A DNA stretch of 64,000 nucleotides from assembly GCA_032622095.1 (NCBI GenBank), contig CP136064.1, forward strand, positions 218,008,205 to 218,072,204, read 5' to 3'. How positions within the stretch are numbered: the first letter of the stretch is position 1; every line of letters begins with the position of its first letter. This document shows positions 13,401-25,400 of the stretch, one piece after another. A program made the translations under genes and the position numbers. Below the pieces are notes generated by a model. The model was not told the origin of the DNA. It saw only the letters and a program-made list of their open reading frames with translations, and did not search any database. Source of the stretch: Siphonodentalium dalli (Eukaryota > Mollusca > Scaphopoda > Gadilida > Siphonodentaliidae).

Positions 13401-16400
13401 GCTCCTCGTATTATGTAAAAAATTGGTGACGTCACAAAATCAGATAACCTATGTACGAAACAAAGCTTTGTTTTTTTATTAATGGGGGAATGAGGTACAT
13501 GTAGAAAAGAACACTATATACATGCATGTGTATGTATTGAAGATGACTAATAACTATCGACTAATGAAAAAGGACATAACTGAAATATGTTAATTTGAGG
13601 TATGTTTTTGAGAATTTATAAAAAGAAAAAAAGAAGAAAAAAACAGCCTCCCTGCCTCGTCTGATTTTTTAGGAAAAATTGCCTGAGAACAAGGGTATTT
13701 TTTTTTTAATGGCCTTATATTGACCTGATATTTCAATTTGAATGTTTTGAAAGAATTTGCCTTTAATTAGACAATAATTTACCCTGGTGGAAAATAACTA
13801 CAGCTTTCTCCAATTGTTTTGGATACTGGAGTTGAAAATGCATGTGTTCAGTTACTACCGAACTTTGACAGCTGTTTGATGTTTAAGTTATAACCATGTA
13901 ACAGCACCTGACACAAACTCATGTTGACTGACCTTTGTTATAAATGGGTTGTTTTTCAACAGAGCCGTGAGCAGTTGGATGCCGTGGCACCTGACATTAC
14001 TGGACATGTCCTCTATCCGACCAATCACCAACTTGGCTAAGTTCACATACTCCTGAACAGGAAGACACTGTAAATGGAAAATACAAAGTTATACAACGTG
14101 TGCTGCATTTAATCCCATCTGGATCAAATCAGCTCACAATGGACAAAAAAAAGCCAGAATGATATCGGATGCTGGGTTAAGGTTTGTTTGTTTAGTTAGG
14201 GTTTAACGTCGTTTTTAGCACTTGGCCATATCGAAACAAGGTTATTGAGGAAATCTGCAAACCAACTGTACAATAAGTATTTTCTCTGTGTCTTCACATA
14301 TCATGTTGCATGTGCGACTGCTTCGTCCTATTAATGATGTTTGTGTTAGTGTGTCTCGCCAGATGAATTGCCTATGCTAATGGCTGTTCCATGTACAACA
14401 TATCGATGAGGCGTTATGTAAATGATTATTAACCCAACAAAGGGCATAAATCCATGACCAGGCATAACATTGATAGCAGATAACACTTATATGGGACCAG
14501 AATGATGCTGAATCTTTGCTATGTCATGATAAAGATGGACTTGGTACATCAGGTTTTCAGACAGTATTACTCAATAAATCACTTTGTTGGAAAAATCTAG
14601 TTCTCACCTTCTGGTTGACAACGTTCATCCAAATCGTGAGGACTTTGCTTCTAACGAAAGCGTTGACATCATGGACATGTTCCTGCAAATCGAATTGGAA
14701 GGTTAAGTTTCATTTTATGACTAATACAAAAAAAAACAACATAATTGCAACATACATGAACTCTTGACATATCTCTGTGATTGATAAAGTGACTATCATG
14801 TATACACATATCATAGTGACATAGAACATTAAGTAGATGACTCCTCCATTGAACAGGGCTTATATTTCATCTGATTTTGTGAGAATCCATACATACTTTT
14901 TCACGAGAATCCAGGGTAATTTGCGAGAATATTTATGAGAATCTATATATAAGCCCTAATTGGAGAACATGATTAGATGATCACCATAGTCTGGTGTACA
15001 AATTGTAACTCCAGAACAATTGAAAGGAACTGGAGGAAATTAGAATGATATGTTTCAATGGAGAGGTGTCAATTTATAGACAACAATAACAATTGTGAAT
15101 AGTCAGGGGCATTAGAATTAGAACATTATTGGTAATCCCTAATTTAGGTATACTGTTAGCACAATGTAATTTTTATATTAGATTAAATGAGTGTACATGC
15201 AAAACAAAGTTCCTTCTACATTTTCTTACTATTACTAGATAAGGGAAGTAAGCTATCATGATCAGGATTGTGGCCTGAGTACCCAGGAGGACTGATATGG
15301 GTCCAGTACTACAGGAACTTCACTGGCTTCCTCTGCCATACAGGATTCAGTTTAAAATTATGTTATTAACATTTAGAGTGGTCGAAGGAACATCACCATA
15401 TTACATCAATGAACTGGTGAATCTGAGGCAACCATCCAGATCGATGCAGAAGAGATCAGACGGTAAACGACTTCTGACACTCCCTTGGTCCAGTCATCGC
15501 AGGTTAGGGGATAGAGCTTTCTGTGTTGCCGCACCTATCTTGTGGAGCAATCTTCCTGACGATCTTAGACTTACTAGTGATGTTATGGAATTCCGCAAAC
15601 TTTTAAAAACTCACCTTTTTAAAATCGCATATCGAGTCAACTGACTTAAACTCACTGTTAATGGCTGTTTTATGATTTATATTTCTCAGACTGACTTTTA
15701 ACTGAAGATGTATTTTGACCATCTTTTTAGGATTCGCCTATACCTTTGATTCAACTCATTTTAACCTTCACGTATTTCTTATCCATTATGTTTTTATTGT
15801 ATATAACTTTTATCGCCTCTTTTATGTAACAGCGCCTGCGAACACAATACTGTTGTGGAATAGGCGCTATACAAATGTTAATAATAATAATAATAATCCA
15901 TGCTTACGATGTGCAAAAAAAAAAATCAAATCAAAGTCCTCCCTCCCTCATTGTCCTTGATTCAGAAAAGAAATTGTCTGAGACTCAAATCATTTTTTTT
16001 GGATTTATATAACTATTTTGTACATACTATCAGGATTAAGATTATGCTGCAAGCTGCTACACTTGTGCACATTTCGTCAGTAATGTGTTTATTGATTAAC
16101 AACAGTGTAGCTCTATCTAGAGGGGAACAACATATGTTCTTTAAAAGGATAAATGCTGCATCATGGATTCTTTACAATATACCATATATTAAAGTTACTC
16201 AATCCGATCAGACGGTCCCCATATCATCAAGATACAACAACAACATTTCTTCAAAATACGCTTTAGTTATCAGAATCAATTATTGCAACAAAATAATTCT
16301 AACCACTGTCAACTATGGTATCAAATTTCCCAAAACTTCAAATTTATCAACATTTTGCCATATTATCACTTAAGTATCACAAAATTTGGCCATATTACCA

Positions 16401-19400
16401 CCTGATTTTCGAGTTATCCATCTTCATCTGCAATTTTGTCCGAGACCGTCTGTTTGACCACGTGTTTCTGGGGCACATATAATTGCACATCACAAGAAAT
16501 AACAAACTTCAAAAATCGATATCTGATTGCTCTGAGCTTTGACGGGTGGGTTCCACAACTCGAATCAAATATTTTTTTTACCCCCGAAGCCAAAGAAATA
16601 GTAATTTATTAGCGTTAATTCGGATAATGCATCTTTAAACAGCATATTTACCTGCATAGTTTCAATGAACTCATCTCTGGTAGTTTTGAGGTTTTTCTCC
16701 AATTCATCCTGACTAAGAACCTTGATAAGAATTTCTGCCATCATACCAAGCACACAATTCCTCATTGGGTAAGCCTGAAATGTGTAAAAAAAATAAATTA
16801 TGTTCTCATTGGGTAAGCCTGAAATGTGTAGGAAAAAATTATTTTCTCATTGGGTAAGCCTGAAATTTATAGAAAGAGTGTATTTCCTCATTTGGTAAGC
16901 CTGTACACAAAGCAAAATTCCTCATCAGACAAGCCTGCATATTATGAAAAGAAAGCAATTTTGCCTTAGAATAAGCCTGAGAAATATAAACACAATAATA
17001 AAGTCAATCTATTAAGTTTAAATATGAAGACCACATGATATCAATTTACATTTTCAGTTTGTTTCCTTTTTCCTTTGGAAATATTTTAACAGCATCAGGT
17101 GAGACCAGTAGAGCTCAGCCCCCAAAAAATAACTAAACCAATGCTGTGTCCAGATCAGCTGATAAATACTCCAGCAAGTAAGGCAGTGGTGGAATCAGAT
17201 CAGCTAAATATAATACATCCATAATGTTTAGTATAGCTGATCTCAGATTGACCTGTCATATCTTTATAACTGTTAGTAATGCTAAATACCAAAGAGATGA
17301 TATAAAATAGTTGCAAAAAGAAAACTTGACACCCATGCATGAACAAATATCCATGTCTCATAATTTCAGGGCATGTCTGGATAGCCATGGCACTGGATAT
17401 ATCTTGAGTAATTCACTGATATCTCACCTCTTCATCTAGATACCCGAGGAGGGTGCTGATATTCTGAAGCATGACTGATGGGATCTTTTCTGTGAGGTCA
17501 ACGAGAAACGTAGCATAAGATCTACATCCTGAGGCATCTCGTTCCAGATCCTTAGGGTCCATTCTACCAATTTCTCTGTTTGGGGAAAAATACAGATGAA
17601 ATGCTATTATATGATATGCATTGCTTATATTCCAGAGTATAAACAGGGCTTCCGCTAGTTTGTAGCCCTGATCATGTCTGTTTCGATTTGCTAGTAATGT
17701 AATGATGAAGGTATCATTTGGTAGTGATATTTCCAATACTTCTTAATTTCCACTGACATCAACTGAGCGCTGACTTTGATAATTGTATTAACAAAGAGAT
17801 CACAGGTGCTGACAAGGATTGGTGAATGCTGAGTACAGCGTAAATTGTGTAATGCAGTCTGATATATATCCAGACTCTGTCTCATTACTTTCATCTACGT
17901 CTGACGACATTCGCATGGAATCTGATTTCAGAGATGAAGGAGAAATTCCCTTTTTTTGCGAAAACTCATTAATATTCATAAGGCAGTGTTTATCATTGCG
18001 ATACACACATAGATCTACACACGTGCGCCCGAGGTCATGTAAACATTTAGGAGTTGTCATTCTTCTAACAATTTCCGTGCCTTAAAATGCTCTCCAGGTT
18101 AATTGCTTCACTGTACATCCAGAATACAAGTTTAGCAATTCTGATGATATATAATAAAGAACAATGTAATGAAAATATAGCGATAAGCATGCTATATAAA
18201 TTTTATTGAGCTGTACCGCGGTCATGTTGCGTCATCTCCTTGTTAACAATACAAACTTGGAATTTACTATGAAGTTGTAATTATCTTTATTTGGCATGTA
18301 TCCATAGGTTAGGAGAAAATAGTATTTTTTTGAATATCTTTGCAAATACATTCTGTTATGTATACTTGTTCTGTCTGAACATTTCCCAATTATGAATAAA
18401 AGTACGTTAGCTTTGATTTTGAACATACAATGTTTGGTCAGTTAAGTTACGCGACACTTAACGTGTAGTATGTGTAGTATGAATAAGTGAATATTAATTG
18501 AATTTGCAGGAAGCTATTCATAGGTCAATCAAGACATCGCTCGCTGCGTATTGGCTAGATTTCTCTCGTTTGAAATAATTTTAACCATGAGAGTCTTCAG
18601 ACCATAAGTTGATTGAATTGAAACAGGGTCTGAATTTTGTTAGACTGAGTCAAGCCTTGAAATAGGGTGTCTGTCATTTGCCGAATGAGGTCCCCAGAGG
18701 GTGAATTTAGTGATGCTACCCCGCATAGCGGGCTAGCATCACCAAATTCACCCTCTGGGGACCTCATTCTGCAATTGACAGACACCCTATTTCAAGGCTT
18801 GGACTGAGTGTAATGGTGCTGTAATTTTTTTTTTCCAGAGCTTCCACTGTCAAACCTCTAGGATAGTTCAGATCATTGTTCTACTTGTAAAGTATTTAGC
18901 AAAGCACTGACAGAGTACGTAATGTCACATTGTATGGACTCGATTCGAAACTATGTAATGGGGTATTTAAACCTATCTTGATTTCTCTTCTGTGTCTATC
19001 TGAGATAAGATTGAGGCAATAACTTCATATTTGACAGCATATGTCAGGTATGTGCATTGACATGTTCAACTATAACCATATCAGACTATTTGAATGATGA
19101 CAATATATTCGTTTTAAACTGTTCTTTTTTGCATCCAATACACCAACTGTAGGGCATATGGTTATTAAAAGCTAGCATATTGCAATTTGAAATTCAAACA
19201 GATCTTTTTTATATTGGCAATCAGCAAAAGCTGATCTTCAACTATGAGGTCCCATTATTATCCGATGGCCAATTCCTATTATTGGAATATCACTAAAAAT
19301 TACTTAAATTTGGAGGTCTTTCACCATCACACAATAATAACAGTTAATTGCATGGACTCAGATTTTCCCCCAGTGGATCTTTAGTGGCTAGAGGGGTCCC

Positions 19401-22400
19401 ATTCCCCAATCCCTAGCAAAAACCCTTGTATAAATGAGATAGGTAATCTTAATCCTTTCAATTTCTTGTGATTGTGAGCAGTATTAGTTGGAGACAAATT
19501 TGTTTATGATAATGTGCCATGAATTTCCAATTTCAAGAAGTTGTGTGGACTCTGAATAACACTATTTGGGAAGATGTAAGTTGGAGACAAATTCGTTTCT
19601 GATAATGTGCCATGAATTTCCAATTTCAAGAAGTTGTGTGGACTCTGAATAACACTATTTGGGCAGATGTAAGTTTTTTAAATCAAATTACTTATCTTCT
19701 GCTTTTCAGTATATAGAAATGGACATCAGTCTCTAATAACATGGTTTGACAAAGCATTTTACAACAGAATTTAAACGACAGAAGCAGAAATGTGAATTGA
19801 AATAATAGTTTGAAATATTTACCTTGTGATTTCACATGCAACATATTTGACTCCGTAATCTTTGACAAACATGGCTACAGCAGAGGCCAGTGGACCGACG
19901 AGATGCTCAAAATGTTGTATTAGCTGAATGATTTTCAAGCTAGCTCCTACAATGCAGATATGAGGGTGTTAAAGTGATGCGGAACACTCCAATGAGGTTT
20001 TCAGAATGGAATAGTAAATTATCATGCCAAAATATATCCAAATAGTCAGAAAACAGCATCATTTTATAAACAAATTACATGCAGTAACTTTTGTTGCTGA
20101 AATTATTGCTGTATGTTTATCACCCAATTATTCGTCTTGAATAAAGTAGTAAATATTTTCATTTATGCATAGTTCAAACACTGAGATCACTGAAATGGTA
20201 CAGTTGATGTGGTTGGAATGTTCAACAATCTTAGTTGTTTGCTACATTCTGCCAGTGGAAATTGTGTTTGGATACTAAATTGTTTTATTCACCGAACTTA
20301 GTCCATAATATGTCTTTAATATAGTCCCAATTTGAGCAGATTCTCCCTACTTGAATTAGGGCTCCTCTAAACAAAATATACATCGGCAGTATATAGGAGG
20401 TTTCTGTGGTGTTTAATTTTCCAAAGAAGACACAATTGCTCAAAAAGAAAATCTTTCAAATGTACAATGTGGTGTTATCTATAATGTTGTTTGTTTTCTT
20501 CAAAAAGGACACTTGCAACATACATAATGACAGAATTCATACATAATTCCACACCCACCAATGTACATGAACCAAGCTGGTTGTTTCACATTACATAATT
20601 GAATAATTTTTCAAAGAGATAATTAATATTCAATACAACAAAGTTCTCCTTTTATTCTTTTGGGATCACCCAAGGCCCAATACAGTAAGATCCTTTTTAA
20701 TTATTCTAATATGCATTATTTCCATTTGGTGTACTGGCTGGAGAATAGAGCTGAAACGGACAGCCGGATAACCGGTTAGCATCCGGATAACGACGTAACC
20801 GGTTAGAAAAAAATGAACCAGACGAAACCGCATCCCGCTCTGTCAGTTGAATGTGAACGTGAATAATACACTGGTACCCTCAAAATATTAAGATAAATGA
20901 CGCAAAAGTAATAATAACCCCTGTGCCACCGATAGTAGAGTGCAATGCAAGCATTAATTGGTGCACGCGGAAGTTTCAGATACTGAGTAGCAATTCTCAA
21001 ACTGTCCGGAAGTGTCGGCGACCTTCAATCAATTCCGGCCTTTGAAGTTTTCTCTGATCTTCCGACGAGAGCACGTGGGCAGTCACTGTGTATCCAGGCG
21101 GGATAGTTCAAAGCAATGACGTCACTGAATCAGTCATCTGATTGACACCCCTCAGACTCGGTATTATTTCGTGTTGAAATTTGAAAAGTGAACACGGCTA
21201 TCGATCGACTCTGCGAGAATTAACAATAAATGCCATTAAATGGAATCGCATAAATCGGAAGTGTGGGCGAATTTATTACTTCGTAGTCTTTATTTATAAT
21301 TCATTGGAGGATATGCCAATGATGATATCATGGATTCATGATAATGATATATTACAGATCTTTAATATATAATTTTGTTACTCGTTTTACCAATAATTTC
21401 ACTTGCTCATTCCCCATCACGAGAGCCAGCAAAAGAACAGTGAATGCTTATTTTTGAATATCGTTAAATGCCGTGAATAAGGTCTTTATTTCCGCTATTT
21501 CTCACCTAGGTTTGTCCCTGTAGCATGGAAAATGTCGACATAATTAGTCTGAGAGAAGTCCGCTAGAAATTAGTGGTTAACCGGTTGAAATCCGGCTAAC
21601 CCCAATTGTTAACCAGTTAGAAGAATGGGTCAACCGTTTCAGCTCTACTGGAGAAGCAGAGATTACACTTTTCACAGGAAAAACTTCCTTGTTAGCTGCT
21701 AGGCTGGTCCTCACCAATGCATCTTGGTACAACAGACACACATCTAGAGTTTAATATATGCCCGGGAATTGAAAAAACAGGAACCGGGAATGAAATCCCT
21801 TCAGAACCGGGCAAGTTCCAGGGAAATGTATGGCTTGTATGCAGGAGTTGTACAACAAGGGTTATAGGGCAATTTAGCTAATTTGGATGACAGTGATCAT
21901 AATAATGATAATTTAGATTAACAAATGGATATTCCAAATTGTTATATTTGACCTTCTTGGGCCACATAATGATATACAACGTAACATTACACGAGTTGGA
22001 AATCATCAAACAAATTGTTGGCGATGTTGTGAACTTCTCATGGCATCTCGTAACTTGTCTTCGTGCGTTAACTTAAGAGAATACAAAATAAACAGTCTAT
22101 ATATAGTTCGAAGACATTTGTATGTTAATTTCCAAAGCTGTTTAGTGTCCTGATTTTTTATTTTATCGGGAGTTGGATGTAGTCTTGAAAAGTACATTCG
22201 GGTAGCCATTGTGCTTACATTATGTCTATGTTGCGTAACTTGCATTATAACGGAAGCTCGAAATGTATGGGTATAATATTCTAACTGGACTCTACACTGA
22301 CATTCACAAGACTCACAAGTTCACACAAGTTCAGCAGAAACTGCACGTGCATCACGGTCTATTCACGGCATACATCGCCCATTCAAGCGACTGCGTGGGA

Positions 22401-25400
22401 GTACATCTGTGCATGTGTCGCTAACAATAGCCTGAGTTTGCTGATGCAACATCGTCTCAATTGATAATTTGATACACGTTGTAAAAGTCTTGTTTCCCAC
22501 GAACGGTGCATGCAGAGATGAAAGAGGGTATCTCTTAAAATCCCTGAAACAGAGCACAGCGAAAAAATTTTGGCCGGGGTCCAGGGGCCGCCTAGGCCCC
22601 TGGAAGCTCTAGGGTTTTTGAAGCTCTGAGATTGATTCTCAGCCTCTCCTGGCAGCTTTTCTGGCTTTATTATAGTGGCATTTTTTGGCTGGAAAGTTCA
22701 AAATTTTGGTCTATATCACAATATTTTAGGAGATCCTCCAATTCATTATATTATTAGATTAAGAACATACACAAATATTTGATAGAATGATAACCATACC
22801 TCAAAAAGTATTGATTGAGACAATTTGCATTTATACAGAGGTGCTGTTGTCCATACAGGTACTGCAGTAATTTCACATAGATAGAACACACATTGGAAAG
22901 TTCCCTTTAGAGTCAGTTGAAGTTGCAAATTAAATAAAGTTAACACATCTATACACTGTACATACAGGTATGGTAAACATAAGATGTTTACTTTTCCATT
23001 TTCTTTCTTTTTGGGATTGTGTAGTTTTTTAGTGAACTGCATGGAGATTTCCTTTTGGAACCTGTCACTGTATGAATTGATTGTGGTTTAGTAGCAGAAA
23101 TGTTTTCCTTGATTTGTCCATATTTCCTCACAGACATGATTGAGTTCTTTATCAGTTTTGCCTTCTGATGTGTGGTTTTTGTTTTTTTGGAAATTTTTGG
23201 CAGTTCAAGCAAAGCAGTTTCCTCCTTCTTTTCATTTCTTTTAGTTAACAACTGTTTCTTATACCGACCGTACGAGGTTTGAAGATGGTAACAAACACTC
23301 TTGTCTATTTTGTCATGATGAATGTCATCACGATGGAACAACTCCAGTGAAGATTTATTCTTCGATCGGAGTTCATAACGAACAGTTTGATAAGCCGAAT
23401 AGGTTCTCGTGTGCAGTCTATTTGTCGTTTTGTTTACGATGTAGTTCATACTACTAAAGGACTGCTCAACATGTGGTGATGTAAATATACTTAGGCAGGC
23501 TTTTACAATCTTACTAACTGTGGGATATTTGTTATCCTTGAATATTTTCGCCCACCACAAATCTAGTCTGACCGGTTTCCGTTGGCCATCCACAACTTCC
23601 AGAGCATCTGGTAACGTAGGATCTAACTGGATCTTTGATGATTCCATGAAGAAGTTATTTCTATCACAATCCTTCAGAACACTTGGGAAAAATGTACACA
23701 ATTTCTTGAGTGCATCATTTGTCACTCCATGACCAATTTCCTTTGGATCAATTGCCGACACATATCGCAAGAACCTGTTGTTCAGGGGGAACTTTTTCAG
23801 AATATATTCGGAGGTTTCCACATAGGCATCTCGCACCTTCTCCATGAAATTATTCCCAGAATCTTTGTCTGATTTTCGGAACTTTTTCAACAGCATCTCT
23901 GTAGTTGCACCATAATACATTTTATGTAATGAATGGTGAGACTCATCATCATGTACATCTAAACTTTTGAGTTTTGAATCGCTTACATCTCGCACTATTT
24001 CATGCTTGATCAAGCATGACAGAAAGTGTCTAACCAAATCCACTTGTTCGTCATAAAGTCTGAGAACTAACGGTTCCTTCTGTTCAAACGTCAGGATGAA
24101 TGATTTGAAAAGTGGCAGAATTTCTGAATACAGGCTGGGATAAAGTTCAGTTTTTGTATCAGTGTGGTAAATCTTCTCAATAATTCTCACTTTCCTCTCT
24201 TTAGCAGCTACTGTCAACTTCTTATTGCGAGCTAGGTTTATTATCCTTTTAACTTCTTTTTTGCCACCTTCACTTAGTCCATCGAGTAGTTCAGAGTATA
24301 TCATTATTTGGTAACATTGTGAATCGTCCTTTGTCAACCACGCAGTGTAAAGAAGTTTTAAGGCTGGCAACATCATCAAAATTGGATTTACGGCATCAAG
24401 AACTGAAAGCCACCGGTGTTCAATCCTATCTTTCGGTGAACTGTAAGTAATGCCTAATAGTGAGCATAGTCTCTCCAAATAGTCACGTAAATCTGGGCAC
24501 CATTTGAAGTCAATGTGGACATCATCAGTGAGTTTTTCGATGTGGTCATCAAAATGGCTTGTGAAATGCTTAACAACATTATGAACATGATGGCAAACAT
24601 CACCGTCTATGTCAAGCAGATGTGATGCCTCCGCACGAAGGCGAGTTTCGAAGCCACTGGTTTTACCTCGCATATAATTAGTTGAATCGGATAAGTTTGA
24701 GATCAGATTATGCAGAGGAATGTCATCTTGATCGAATAAGTCCAGAACCATATTGATAAGAGTCTCAGCATTCACCACTTTCATCGAAACTGAAGCATAG
24801 TGCTTGACAACAACTTGCTCCTCCTCTTCACTAAAATACGACACAAGGATGGAAAGTACCTTCTCATTTTTGTTGCTTAAGCACTCATCATTATTCAGGG
24901 AGAATGTTGAATATTTCATGTCACGAACAAGCGCTTTATGGTACGCTTCTGCCAATCCATCCTTGAGTTTATAACTTGCAGTTGTTCGCTCCATGGATAA
25001 CTCCCCAAGTACTGCACGGTCCCTAGCCATCTCCTTTGCATATTTTATCAGATGTGGTGCAAGTGATAACGGAAGAGAATTCTCACACAAAAATGCCAAT
25101 GTTCGGCCTTCTGCATACGATTTTCTATCAATAATGTTCACAAAAGGTTTCACATCTGGCTTCCGAATGTTATTGGAACACAGATTTCCATCATGCACAT
25201 TAAGAGGTGCCCCATAGGGGAGAGTGCACCTTTCGCGATCACCACCACCAGGAAGGGATTGTTTTTCTTCTGGTTGCAATATGCCCTGCTTGACTTTTAC
25301 ATTGAAGAAAGTTGCAGGTAGAGACTGATTTGTTTGTATGTTTTTACGATGTCCACGATGTAGCACTGAGTTTGAATGTACTTTTAAGGCCTTCTTTCCT

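Noticed and set aside
15900-16373. 157-codon plus-strand frame
   Set aside because: Runs from LINE tail sequence into the family A MITE; no recognisable protein and the MITE explains the sequence.
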